This document shows, in pieces, positions 27,320-41,263 of a stretch of DNA of 64,000 nt. Each line of letters opens with the position of its first letter. Position 1 is the stretch's first letter. The DNA comes from Ridgeia piscesae (lineage: Eukaryota; Annelida; Polychaeta; Sabellida; Siboglinidae), in the NCBI GenBank assembly GCA_025642075.2, contig JAODUO010000619.1:124001-188000 (forward strand), given 5' to 3'. Position numbers and translations under genes: made by a program. The notes under the pieces are model-generated. The model was not told the DNA's origin. It searched no databases and saw only the letters and a list, made by a program, of their open reading frames with translations.

Positions 27320-27659
27320 CAGCGTATGAAATGAAACAGACACCCGTCCACCCATCCACCCATCATTTCGAGGGTTAAAACCCACTGTGGGTGTGTAGAA
27401 ATGTCACTGGATGGGTGGTGGACTGGTAAAAAATAAGGAGAAGTCTTCAAAAATCAGATATTGTCAGTTATGCCTTGAAAATGGGTGTCACTTGTGTGTG
27501 TAGTTTACATCAGATCATAAACACATCTCATCGGGCTTGCATGTATATGAGTTAACATCCACATCTCAACGGGCTTATAAATATGTATATGAGTTAACAT
27601 CCTTGGGTCCACCAAACAAATGTGTAAATGACAAAAATGTCATCCTGCATAAAGTCCTG
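27320..27659 (+). mobile_element. hAT-like non-autonomous element, copy A
   Basis: This copy shares the CCCGTCCACCC, GGGTAAAA and GTCAGTTATGCCTTGAAA segments with the copies at 42.7, 43.9 and 53.7 kb. Its right end reads CATAAAGTCCTG, the complement of the family terminus CAGGRCTTTATG. The left end is decayed and no target-site duplication is clear. It has an internal 43-bp duplication (27521-27602). There is no coding capacity. Confidence 0.75.
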
Positions 27660-27843
27660 GATGGATCACATAATCATGTGATGCATGTTTCGTGCAGCAA
27701 TTTCATTTATAAAGTTGATACCATTGTATAGGCTAGTGGCAATGGCCAGTGCACGGCTCCAAAAAGTCACTCATCGACAGAGTCAGAGAGCAGACGATGC
27801 TTCCATGACTGTGTATTTTTAGTACATCACAGTGATATAATGG

Positions 27844-27970
27844 TAGTGATCACATACATTGTACACATTTTGATATATAGTGATCACATACGTTGTATAT
27901 ATTTTGATATAATAGTGATCACATACATTGTATACGTTTTGATATATAGTGATCACATACATTGTACTAT
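27844..27970. repeat. 34-bp tandem repeat, four copies
   Basis: TAGTGATCACATACATTGTA and a TTTTGATATA tail recur at 27844, 27878, 27913 and 27947. Each unit has the palindrome TGATCA. Confidence 0.92.
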
Positions 27971-28578
27971 TTCTTCCATCTCTACCATATAACATGTACC
28001 TGTGATAGAGCTATAGTCTAAGCTCCTACACCAAACTGTCTGCCCCTCTGATGAGCGGACCCCTGCAGTGTGGGGATAAGTATGCCTGGATAGGGGCCTA
28101 CATATTATTATGTATCTGCTGAAGGCAGGGACTATTGTAGATTGGACACTGAAGGCAGACAGCCAGACAAATAAACAGTGTGGATCCACACACTCTATTC
28201 ACAGCTGTCAAACTGCCACAGAACTACTCTAGTCTAGTGTAATACACAATCCTCACAAAGGGCCAAGTGGAGAAGTTATCAAACATGGTTTACTACAATA
28301 CTGACAGTCCATATATTCTACTCTCCTTTCAAATATACTAACCTGGTAAATTAACATAGAAAGTCGTAACCAAAGTTGTCCACCCATCTTACACCATTCT
28401 TTGATGATAAACATGTCATTAAAACTAAGGTTTAATACCAAGTGCACGTTTAATGCGATTAACAATGACATGTATAATAGTACTGTAACCCTGTAAAGCT
28501 TTACTTTCCCTCATCATAGATAAACCAAACTTAATTTCTTACACCGCATGGTATCAAGTCATTGTTAAAATCACTAAA

Positions 28579-28655
28579 TTTGTCCACTCCCTAACCTCCT
28601 CTCCCAGTAGATCTGTACACTCCCTCACCTCCCCACCCAGTGGATCTGTCCACTC
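28579..28655. repeat. Two-copy direct repeat, about 38 bp
   Basis: A segment with CCACTCCCTAACCTCC and CCCAGTAGATCTGT is repeated once with about 80 percent identity. It is minor and has no evident role. Confidence 0.7.
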
Positions 28656-28966
28656 AAACAGTCCAACTGTGGTATTTACCTTATCTGGGAAGCATTCAGC
28701 CATGATACAATTATTACTCTATAAAGAACCCCGGACATCTTCAACCACTACACTCATTTCTCTAGCTGAATGACATGAGGCAAGGTGGGGTAGGTTAAAC
28801 TGAAGCTGAACCAGCAGAGCAGGAATCTTTTGATTAAGAATGCACTGTTCCAACACTAAGCCACTGCACCCACTCAACATATCCAACATGACTGAAGACA
28901 CTGAACCGAGCAGGTATTGTACACCTTCCCCTCTGATTAGAACGGATGAACTCTGCCAGAACTTAC

Positions 28967-29402
28967 CCTTTGACTGGATGAACTTGATGGTGCCCTGACA
29001 GGCAGGGCAACAGTTGACAGAGAAGACAACACTCTCCCTCCCACTCAGGGTGTCAGCCTCAGACGTGTCCTCCTCACCCTCGGAGGTGCTCACCTCACTC
29101 AGAGGTACATTCACAGGCATCTCCTCGTTGTCCAACGCACACAACTGCTTCTTGTCCAGCTCATTCTGGGGCACGTCTATGGCCATCTCCTCTCCCTCCA
29201 GCACGCACTGACCAACGTCCAGTTGGCTGTGTATCGTGGCGGTCAGTCGCCCCACTTTGCCCTCAGATGTCCCGAATCGCCCCTTTACCGAGTCATCAGC
29301 CTGGGGTATGCTTCCTTTCCCTTCTCCCCCGACCCTACTCCCACCGTCGGCCGGGGGTTTGGTGTTGGGCTGTGGCTGAGGGGTTTCCATACACTCCACC
29401 AT
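28967..29402 (-). CDS. Candidate alternative first coding exon of MAGI
   Basis: The ATG at 29402 has a near-ideal initiation context (GCACCATGG) and is the first Met after an in-frame TGA about 30 bp upstream. The frame runs 145 codons to a strong donor, AAAGG then GTAAGT at 28966. It leaves phase 1, the phase accepted by exon 6, so splicing would give [13 protein letters not shown]. The segment is acidic and Ser/Glu-rich (SEVSTSEGEEDTSEADT), with a CCPAC cluster near its end. The product would lack PDZ0, GuK and WW1. I do not recognise the peptide. It could instead belong to an unrelated nested gene; phase agreement alone has a one-in-three chance. Confidence 0.55.
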
Positions 29403-31274
29403 GGTGCAACTACAACTGTCACTGCTGGTTCAAACCGTCATCACAGCTCACTGAGAAAAAACTAGCCTCCTGTGCACAACCCTGTGGTGGTGACCACAGC
29501 GGGGAGACAGTCAATCACCCTCCCTGCAGCTGTCAGTCTCTGCTGGTACCAGTGGCCATGGGTAAGCTAAAAAGCGTAATTCCGCGGGACCACAGGACCG
29601 CTGTGTAGCCTCTTGGATGAGTCACTGACAGGGCCAGTGAAAGCCCTCCTGTATAAAGCAGACTGTGTTGTGTGTGGATCAGTCCTCCTGTGTTGACACA
29701 ACCCATCCACTGCCACAACAGGCACCCACAAATAGACACACTACACTCACTGTGGCCATCCAAAGGTCCAGTGACAACCAGTTCGGCATCCCCCCTTCAA
29801 GCCTCTCATCTACCAGCAATCCGAGCATACGTAACACAACTGACTCATGCCAACCATTGTCATTTCTAAACACACAAGTCTGTATATAACACATTAAACA
29901 ATGATCATATAAAACCGATGTCCACATCCGTGATCTGGTGACATGAGTCGAGCACTTTGGCACAGATCACATCTGACGCCACTTCAGACATCCAGTGCTG
30001 TGGTGAGTAGAGCATCACACAGCAGCACACCAATGCAGGTAGTATGCAGCAGGTGTAGTCAGGCCAGCCTCCCCATCTCCATCATCTGCAGGTATCACCA
30101 CTACGCCACAGCTGTCACCAGGCCACAGCTACTTAGCCACTTGCCAGTGTCAAGTTGTCATCTCGACTGTGTGTCCAGTGCTGTCCTGTCAACACTGTGT
30201 CACTAACCACACCAATCTCCCAACCTGTGCAGTGTGACACATGGTCATGTGATGCCAGTCTGGTACAGCTCACATCAAAGAAACAAACCCCAGCACAAGG
30301 CAACCCGTTACCATGGTTACCGACTGGGTGGACCAATCAGACTGACTGCTGCACTGTTTGAATCCACCCCCTGGGGAGTGGGAGAGGGCTCTTGACAGCT
30401 GAGCCCTCCACTTGATTCACTTCCCTTTCCGGGTGTTTTCTGGGGCCAATAACTCCACCTGACAGTCTGGTGGTGAAGGCACAGAGTGCTGCTCGTACAT
30501 CTTCCACTTGCTATATTTTGTATTACCAACCATGGCTACTGACAAGGTCAGTACTAAAAATACTGGCCACTGGCAGGGGTCAGTACTCATATACATCTAC
30601 ACTTATGTACAGACACACATCTGTCCTTGTCAACATGCAGTGGTCAGTCTATGGTTCCACCCTCCAGCCACTTGTGGCATGTGGCATAGCCATCAATCCA
30701 GCCACTATTGACCACTGGTCATCACAGCATATGGTCACTGTCTGTCTCCCCTGAACTCTCCATCACCCCTCCCACTCCACTATAGAACACTTCTCTCCGA
30801 TTATCCCTTCTCTCATGTCTTATGTTCCTTGTTCTCACAAGTTCATCTCCTCTAGTCTACATTCCTCTATTTTTATTTAATCGACACCATCACCCATCTT
30901 ACACAATTTTAATGATTTAGAATTATTTTCATCTGTAATATATTTCTGCTGATTTCTCTTCTTATTCACAAAAAAGTTGGTGGGAGGTTTACAGGTCTTC
31001 AACTAATATTAACTGTACCTTTATTTCTAAAGCCTGTTTTATAATCAATACATTAATTTTTTTCTTTCAAATGCCTGCAAAGTTAATTTTATTCAATTAC
31101 TGCTCCTGTTTTCTGCTATTACCGGTACTTAAGATTCTGCAAAGCTCTTTCCCCTTCGAGCTTCATCTCAACTTAAGTTGGCGGCATTCACAGAAATCCT
31201 CTTACACAATATAATCTTACAAATCAACATCCTACCAAAATACTGCACAAACCATAACAAGCACAAAACCCTGA

Positions 31275-31306
31275 GTACACACTGTGTACACACTGTGTAC
31301 ACACTG
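31275..31306. repeat. 12-bp tandem repeat
   Basis: CACTGTGTACA is repeated about three times; it is a short simple repeat. Confidence 0.8.
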
Positions 31307-32719
31307 CCTCCAGACCTCTGAACACTGTAATTAGCCAGTGCCAAATATCAATGACCAGATGATGACTGTCAAACCATGCAGCTGTCACCAGTCACTGCAA
31401 CCAGACACCTCCACCACACAGACTTCACTCTTGTCCCCAGACCCTTGTCAAAGATAACAATAACCAGCAACAATCACAACACTATATGCTGCTGCTTGCT
31501 TGGGAAAGTCCTGGGAAATTTCCCAGTCTCCCTGGCTGAGAGCCAGACAAAGTGAGTCAGTGTTAATTAGCTTGCATAGTGTAATCACCAGAGAGTGGGG
31601 TTAATAACAAGGGTCCACCATAACAAGATATGAAAAGACCCCACCTGGGGGTGCATGTTTCCACCCTGTCAGTCTGCTATGCTTTGTGTTTAGACCCCTC
31701 ATGTTGGTAACCCACTCGACCCTTTTTTCCCCAGGAACCGGATAGCAGTGGTGGAACGTTATACCACAGGGAAGTTTATGTGGAAGACAGTGGAGGTCTC
31801 CCTAGCAACGACTTCAACACAGACACTGCTAGATACCAGGGCAAATACACATTCAACACTACCAGTGTAAACATTAAACCACAGGCAACGTGACAGGAAA
31901 ATAAGTCTGCATTTATTGAAATTTGTGTTTTTATAGAGTCATGTGTCTGAAAGATTGGAGTCCCTGGAGTCAGTCTGAGTAGTAGTTGAAAGACCAAGTA
32001 GAGCAGCCAAGAAGAGCAATCAAGAAGAGCAATCAAGAAGAGGACTCGGGTAGTCCATTGACCAAGTAGAGTGATCAAGTAGAGTAACCACACAGAGCAA
32101 CAAATTGGGCATAATGGACACCTCTAAAAGTTCAGAATAATTATTTGTTCTACTACCTGGGTACCTGTCCATGGCAGCAATCTGGCCACAGTGAACCTAC
32201 TGTGCAGTCCTGACAATGTCAACTATGGAGTGTTTTTACAGTATAATAAAGATACTGGATAAATGTTCAATGCTTTGCATGAATAATACAGTAATAAATC
32301 CACAGTTCATGCAGACATCACTTAGCCTTTCAGGTATGATTTCTCCCAGAAACACTGGTTCTCGCAACAGTTCTCTACACATACACAAACATGATAAACA
32401 GTAGCTCCTGTCTCTGTGTTCTACGTGCCAATCTTGAGATAAAACACACAAAATATGGTAGGTTGAGTTCTGATGAGTATTAATTGACCTTGCACATACA
32501 TATGTCCACAAGGAATGTCAGTGTGGAGTGCACCATAGACCTACACTTCACACAACTCTCCAGACTATAAACACTTGTAAAGACTTCCCCTGCTATTAGA
32601 AGTACAATGCACAGGTTGGGTAGGAATACGTAAGACATTCATGTCAAACCACACTGAGTCACATAAGTGTGTGACACTACCCTCTGCCTATACCTGGACA
32701 GGTCATGCTACTTCTTTGG

Positions 32720-32793
32720 AACACACACACACACGCACGCGCGCACACACGCGCGCACACACGCACACACGCACGCACACACGCGCACACGCA
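32720..32793. repeat. CA/CG alternating tract
   Basis: This is an alternating purine-pyrimidine run with several GCGC steps, a classic Z-DNA-prone sequence. Confidence 0.93.
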
Positions 32794-34974
32794 CCAATAG
32801 GGGTCCCTTCCACTGCCACCAAACATCAGAGGCTCAATTCAATTTACCGGATGCTGGACAGTGGCCCCCTTTCAAAAATTATTTTAAATATTTTCTTGTA
32901 TAACCAACAGCATGAATATGGTCACTTGAGTGACCATATTAAAAAATAAGTAGTAAATAAACTTTGCTCCCCACCCCCATAAACAATTGGACTCTGTAGT
33001 CTACATAACCCTAGTGAAATATCAACTGTAGCTGTGCCACTCAACTACTGCTGCAGGCACACATAAGAGTTGATGCTTGCACCTCGGGACCTTCTCCAGA
33101 CAATACAATGTATTGGTCATCATTCTGATATACTCATCTATTAATAATCAGAATTACAACAACAAACACCGACCTGTGGCTATATCAGCCATGCCATTAA
33201 CCACTGCTTCCAGACAAACAGGCACACATAGATTTCCACATGAACATTCAATTTATTCTGGTTCCTACATATGACTCCCTCTGTGACTCTATGGTACGTT
33301 TTGGTTTTTCTGTAGAATGAAGTATCTAATTGTTAATAGTTTCACAGGTCACACAATAAGGAAGTTAATTGACGTTGAATGTGGTGAGAAAGTTTCAGAA
33401 AATCACTGCACCACTTTTCTATGGGGCATAGAAAATGCTCTAATGGCCAACTAGGGCAAAAATAGCGATACAAACTCCAAGTCTCCCATTCCAGCCGGCA
33501 TGTGGACGCCACAACTACTCAAGCAGCGTAACATTATGTTATCAAACCACAACACAGCCATATATATCATGCACCAAGATAAAAATACACTACAGGAGGT
33601 TATGGTGCAACTGACTTGTGGAGGTGCCTGTCACCCTCACAATCCACTGCTGTAAACATGTTTATCAAAGCAATTATGTGTACAGTGTACACAGCACAAT
33701 ACAGCACAAGTCAGACTAGAGTTATGGTATTGGCAGTAGGAAGACACCACACTTGTTACTAAACAAATACTTGCCAAAGTGACACTTCGTATCCACATCT
33801 GTGTTGACATTTGTTATGCCATTGCGTGTCTTTTGAAAAGGGGTTGGGGAGAAGGGACAAGGATAGTTCATTGATGTCACATCCCTAAAGTCAACCATAG
33901 CAAGTCCCCAATAATAACATTTAATGACTGCCACATCAAATACAAAACACCAGGAAGACCAGTTGTTTCACTCTCTCAACAGGAAAACTCACTGACAGGA
34001 AATATGTTAACATAACAACTCCAAACAAATATTAGTGACACCTTTTGCAGGAGGAATACTACAATTTCCTTGCATCTTCAAAGCCAGATGACGGAAACCA
34101 GCTAAAATAACACTGCTGTACCTCTGAATAAAACCTTGCCTCTTGCGAAATATATTTATAACATTTCCTGATTTAATGAACCGTAGGTGCAACATCATAT
34201 ATGTAGTCCACAGTTATGTCCAGTCACTGAGTTTACGACTGGACACTGCCAGTGGCAATGTCCATCTGTTGTGGCTATTGCATAATAACACATCTGCCCA
34301 TATTGGTCCAGTGTTCACACAACTGCTTGACCAGTGTCTGTTATGAGCATAAATCACACACAAGTGCCTTCCTGTGCAAACATTACCTGATGTGCCTCTT
34401 GGGTATATAACCTACTGCATACAATCAGACATCTGCCAGGCTATCACTCTTGCCTGGTCAGATGTAACAACCACTAGCAGTAGTACACACCACTGTCTAC
34501 CAGAACACTCAGCCAAATCCCCTCCTTGCCTAACTATTACATGCTATCTGGAGAGTTGTGTAGGCACTGCCCCATAACTCACTGCCCCCAACAGAGGATC
34601 CTAGTAACTTACAGTAAGTAACATACAGCTCCAGGCTCAACTGACCCAGTTCGTGCTGTGCTAATAAAAACAGATGATGCTCCATAAAATGAACATTAAA
34701 CGCACATTCATCCAGATATGTTACTACTTTCTTCAGCAGCATGCCACATGTTCATCACGATTTGTTCCCAGTTATAACCTGATGACAGTTTTGGTGAATG
34801 ATTTTGTCTGCCATGTTATACGAACCTGTGGTACATTGGGTCTACATGACATAGTTTGATAAGCTTTTGGTATGACAGGCAAAGACAACTATTAAACAAA
34901 AGGCATTGGCTTCTAATTTACCCCTTTCATATATTGTATATGCTAACTTGTAGTATTGTAGTTTACTTTGCTTG

Positions 34975-35040
34975 TTTGTTCTGTGTTTACCGTTGACAAT
35001 GTTCTGAATAAACTTTAATTCGTTCGTTCATTCATTCAAA
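34975..35040 (+). mobile_element. LINE-like 3' tail with (ATTC)n
   Basis: AATGTTCTGAATAAACTTTA followed by TTCGTTCGTTCATTCATTC resembles the 3' ends of some non-LTR retrotransposons, which finish in short tandem repeats. No ORF remains. A related tail in inverse orientation abuts exon 5 at 35379-35410. Confidence 0.45.
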
Positions 35041-35295
35041 CATTTCAATAATTTAACCATTATTTAAAAATAACAGGTCCCATATTATCATCTACAGTTC
35101 TGTCTGTATCTGTCTGGATTTAATAAGCCACATATATATCATTAACAAGTAACTACTGAATTAGAAATTAACTCCCGCTACAGTGTATCACATTTCCATG
35201 CTCTCGCTAAACACAAGTCCAAACAGACAGTTGCTGCCCACTTGACACAGAGGACTACAAACAGAGAAAAGGAGAGAAGAGACAGGTAGACCTAC

Positions 35296-35378
35296 CGTTT
35301 CCGTCACAGTCTAGCAGCGATTTCTTTTGGTTCCGGGCAAGCCTAGGATCGAGCCAGTGTGTCACGGCAGACGTGTGG
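35296..35378 (-). CDS. MAGI: MAGI exon 5: second half of WW1
   Basis: The exon is 83 bp, with acceptor TTCTTTGCAG (phase 2) and donor GTAGGT (phase 1). It encodes about residues 303-330: HTSAVTHWLDPRLARNQKKS then LLDCDGN. It supplies the second Trp and Pro of WW1 (HWLDPR; vertebrates TSWLDPR). The upstream polypyrimidine region includes ATTCATTC repeats that look like a retrotransposon tail. Confidence 0.95.
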
Positions 35379-36511
35379 CTGCAAAGAATGAATGAACATT
35401 TATTTGGCAACAACAAAATGATACAGACACATAGTACATATGGTGTGTTTTTGATGGCTGACGGACATGACTAAAGTCACATGGCTTATAAGAAACATTT
35501 ACTAAAAAAAACCAAGTAAAAAATAATACTCATCATTCGATGATAAACACATTAAAGTAAAAAATAAACATATTATTTGTAAATTAATTAAATTTATCAT
35601 TACTTTCAGTTTAAGCTTACTTAATGAACTTACAAATGAACTTGATGAAGGCTTGATGATATTCCAAGATGAATTGGTGTTATTTTGTCTGCCAGGTGGC
35701 AGCATCGTGAACATCCTACTCATGATGAAATAAATCTTGTTGCTAAGACAACATCTATATTGAGAGCTTTAGTCAATCTTGACAAGAATGAAACACATAA
35801 ATTGTCAGTACAGTCTACACAAAAGGGCATTGAATTAATTTATCAAACTGACAGGTGGGTTTCTGACATTTGCTGCAAATACCTGCACTGAGCTGACATT
35901 AATTTTCATCTTTTATTCACCATCAGACATAATTAAGTCATTCTGATTTATTAAAACTGTATTTTCTCCATCTGCATGCCCTCAAGCAGTTGACAAAAGC
36001 TTCAAAATATCGTGTTATGATTTTACACTTTTTTAATTCAGTACCAGCATGTGTACGTACAAGCTGGCATGCATCCATGCTTCTAAAATAATCAGCAATT
36101 CTTGTAGTGAGTACGATAAGTCCATGCATTGTGCGCTATTGTAACAAGATTGTAATTGGCTTATAAGTCATATGTTGTGTCGATACATGATTCCATCATA
36201 CAGGAAAAATGCTTATTTGAAACCAGAATATTGTGAGGGTGTTTTTTCATACATGTGTGCATCCATGTGCATGTATTTAAAATTACTGAATGAGAAAGAC
36301 ATCTTACTACAGGAATGAGATGATTGAAATGTCTCAACGTGAGTGTTAAAAGTACTGAGCAACTGTGGTGTCACACATACATTCCAGTGTCTTACAGTAC
36401 TGAATTCCTGTCAAAATTCCCAAAGAAGCATAACCACAGATGCCTATTTTTGAAGCATCTGAATAAACCCTATAGCTATAATGACACAATTCTCATAAAC
36501 GTGTTACTTAC
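35379..36511. other. MAGI intron 4 (1.1 kb)
   Basis: This phase-2 intron splits WW1. Near exon 5 (35379-35410) it carries a TTCATTCATTC tail on the minus strand. Nothing else was recognised. Confidence 0.75.
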
Positions 36512-36839
36512 TCGATAAAGTATGGCGTGCCATCATCTGTGAAAGCCATCTCCCAGTTTGGCGGCAGGGGCCCAAGCCTGTCGTTGGACATGCTCTGAGC
36601 ATGCTCCAGCGACTTCTTGCGCTGCTGTTGCTTGGGGAAGACATCTCGACTTCCGATGTCGCTTTGGTTCGGCAGCTGCTTTGAGAGCGTGCCTGTCTCT
36701 ATGTTGGAGCGGTTACGTCGACGCTTGCCCTCCGATGACGGGGTCTGTCCAGGGAGCAGTGTCCCCATTGAGTTGGTTCGGCGGAACGGACTTGGTTGCA
36801 GAGGGTCCTTTGGGGGTTTCGGCGTGCCATAGTGGTTGC
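36512..36839 (-). CDS. MAGI: MAGI exon 4: end of GuK, linker, first half of WW1
   Basis: The exon is 328 bp, with acceptor TGACCACAG (phase 1) and donor GTAAGT (phase 2); it encodes about residues 194-302. It starts with NHYGTPKPPKDPLQP, the hallmark end of the MAGI GuK domain (vertebrate NYYGTPKPP). About 70 residues of Ser/Arg/Gln-rich linker follow, with RRRNR and QQQRKKS basic patches that could be phosphorylation or localisation sites. WW1 begins at LGPLPPNWEMAFTDDGTPYF. The exon is clearly more GC- and CpG-rich than the flanking introns. Confidence 0.96.
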
Positions 36840-38005
<1,166 letters not shown>

Positions 38006-39120
38006 CTATAACATGAGCACTAATGTCATTTGTATAACAGTGTGTAGTCGGTGTGGTGTATCCGATAAACAGTTGTACCCACCTAATACGAGAAACTGCA
38101 CACTATCCTGACTGAACCTTTAGTTCAGGACTAAATGAACCATGACCTGCATGCACCATCGCATCAGAACAAACAACCCTGACTATATTACAAACGTTTC
38201 TGTAAACAATACACACAACCATTCATATGTATACACTATACACAGACTGGGATGGGAGCACAGCTGTAACATTGGTAACATTTCATATACACCACATTCA
38301 CCAGAGGGCAGCACTGATGTTCAGTTCCCTGCTAATTCAACTGGTCCTTCATATTTTTCAGATTCATGCACATTTTGCTCAATATAGATGTACACCATAA
38401 CCAAGCTAACAGTTTATTTATATGGCCAACCTGTCAATATATTTACATACGGTTCCATGATACATCTTCAGGATTATGTGATTTAGATTAGCTAGTGTTA
38501 TATAATGTACAAGTGTGTTCAAAAACATGATTGTTCTATTATTTTAGTCTATGCATGATTTGAAACGTATGTCTTGATAAAATAAATTTAATGTATATCA
38601 GCATTTGCAAATCTTTCATTGGGAATTGGGTAAAGATACAGTATTTATTTGGTGATGTATTTTTTTAAACTTATTTGATGTTTATAATGTGCTGTGAAAA
38701 AGTTAAAATATGAAACTCAGTAATGACCAGAAATAAGAAAATAAAAGAAAAGACCACGCCTGTGGATCATTTAAATTAAAGACAATTGTTATGGGTAAAT
38801 TACTACAACTGCGTGAGAAACTAGCCAGTCTGACAGAACCCAAAATGTACGGGACTATTTCTACCAAACTGACGGCAGTCAAATGAGAGTAATTGTATCC
38901 TCTCATGTTGCCAGGTGTTTCCTTTGATCAAGGAAGCCCTGTATTAATCACTACTAATACGTTTGTCATCTGTCCCAGGGGAAGAAGTTGTCATTCTCCC
39001 AGGCAATGAACTACTTATGATATGGGTTAGTCACAAACCCACAGACATCAACTTCCTACCCTAGGGATGTTATGCAATTTCTAATTACTGACACAGAGAA
39101 AAATCAATATAATCCCATAC

Positions 39121-39377
39121 ATTGCATTCCGTTCTGGGAGGGTTTCTATCCTAATTCCTGGAGTGACCCTCCTCATACCACTATTTCACCACAATTTCTG
39201 GGGTGAGCCCCTTCCACTCCGCTGAAATAATGTTTTTACCTTTATTCCTGGGGTGACTCCCCTCTAACACACTGGCTGCAGGTTTGTCATCCTAATTCCT
39301 GGGGTGAACCCCGTCTAATATACTGAATGTAGTTTTATCACCCTAATCCCTGGGGTGACTCCCCTCCACCCACTGCT
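39121..39377. repeat. Degenerate tandem repeat of about 55-62 bp, four to five copies
   Basis: CCTAATTCCTGGGGTGACTC and variants recur five times between T-rich spacers. Each copy contains a short dyad, GGGGTGA/C with CCCC. Confidence 0.85.
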
Positions 39378-41243
39378 AACAAGGGTGATCCTTTAACAGT
39401 GAATCACATACATCAACAATCCAGTCACAGCGGCCAGATTTATCATGATGCCAGTTGAAACACCTGAGTGCATCCCTCTTACCTGTATTACCTGGACACA
39501 CCTGACAGACTAGACTCACAGCAGACAGCCAACAGGTTACTCAGCACACCATGTCTCATCTGGATGACTAATCTGCCTCACTCTCTCATACGCAGCACAA
39601 TGTATATGTTCAGTCTGGTCACACGCAACTTATGCATAACTGTCCTTGCAAAACTTTCAGACAGTTGACCTCTCGACTTTCACAGTTATTCTTGAACAGT
39701 GCTCAGTGAGTCTACCATCATTATGCAGGAAGATTTCCATCTAAACTATTAAGCTCAAAAGATTGCTAATAAAAAGGAACATCCAATCAAGTGACAAGTT
39801 TTAAATCCACGTTCTCGTCTGCACTGTTTTGTTACATATATGTCATTGTAAGGAAGACTAAGTCTTTTACAAGTCTCAAAGCTCTTAAGTCCACCTCTAG
39901 TGTGTTTGTTATAGTGACAGTGCCTCATATGTGTATGCACATATATGTTGTCAGTTCTACATATATTTTACAGCAGCTGCTATCATGTGAACAGTCGGTA
40001 ACTGTGTGTTAAATCTTGTTTTCACGAGCCCCAAAAATAACAAAAGCCTGTTTCTAGGATTAGATTGTTTGACCAAGAATAGGTGAGGGGTTCACCAGAC
40101 AAACAGCCTTGACTTCTTGCACTAGCCAGAGATAAGGGCACTAAAACATTGTGAGGGATGATAGGCCTCATAAGGCAAGACACAAGCTTCAGTTTCCTGA
40201 TGGGTGGGAGCTTCACATAGTTACATCTACACTGGCCCATGACGTCACGTCCAAATCCCAGTGGTCAAACTCTCAACACTTCATATATCACATTTAAATC
40301 CAGCTCAACATATGCTGCCACACGACTAGCAACAAATAAGGGAGGCTTTATGCTTAAACACAGCCCTTCAATCACGCAGTACTCAAGGGCATTACAAGTC
40401 TATACATAGACCACAGATCTGCATGAGGGCATCAGGGCTTGACAATGGGCGTGCCTCATGTATGAACATCAGCTGGAATGTCTATATTCAGATCTATTTG
40501 TTACCAACATTGATACATTTACTAAACTCATAACTCTTGCATATTTTGTTGTTGTGCAAAACAGCTACCCTCTATAGCAATCAAGTTATAAAATGAACGC
40601 AATTTTCTGTGAAATGCTGTCATGCATGAGTGCACCCAAGAAATGGTTTTAGTTCATACCATCCTACTACAACTATTTAAAACATCTGTATTTACACTGA
40701 GATTTTTTGCAACAATTCCACAAAACCACATTATACAACCCCGCCTAAATCAACACTAGGTCTGTTTAGAAATGTCATTCACGGAACTGGATTTAGTTCT
40801 GTCTAATCTTTGAATCAACAGTTCGCAGTATGACGACAATGTCAACATGCAACCTGACCACCTGCCAGCAACATGCAAAATGCACGTGAATAATTACGCT
40901 GCCGGTGTTGACTTTCTGCATGTTTAATTCGAATGGGAACACGATCAGCTGACAATTGAAACTGTGCTGGAAACTAAGACCTGCAGGAGACCAGCCATGC
41001 ATCCGTCGCAGATACGACTTTCTGTATCATTTTCCAAAATAAATTTAGGAAATAGTATCTTCTGACAGGAGCATAATGTAGACCCAAACTATACAGAGAG
41101 AGGAACATGATCTGCTGCCGTCTGGGCAGTGGGCACACAGCCTGTTCAACATAAGGACGACTGGTGGGAACAGTAGAGAAAAGTAAGATTTGTTATCATC
41201 ATCACAATACCGTTGTGTGTCCCCAGCACTAGTTCCTGTGTCG

Positions 41244-41263
41244 CCCCCCCCCCCCCCCCCCCC
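41244..41263. repeat. Homopolymer C20
   Basis: This is an uninterrupted run of 20 C on the plus strand. Its length is prone to sequencing error. Confidence 0.97.

Larger units (their letters stand above)
15896..35295. other. MAGI intron 5 (19.4 kb)
   Basis: This large intron lies between the two WW domains. It holds TA repeats (17119-17191), a polypyrimidine plus CA block (19421-19733), a 2.7-kb 22-bp minisatellite (23046-25707), one hAT-like element copy (27320-27659), a 34-bp repeat (27844-27970), a candidate alternative first exon (28967-29402), a CA/CG tract (32720-32793) and a LINE-like tail (34975-35040). The stretches 15896-17118, 17192-19420, 19734-23045, 25708-27319 and 29403-34974 show no gene I can support apart from these items. 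Confidence 0.75.
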
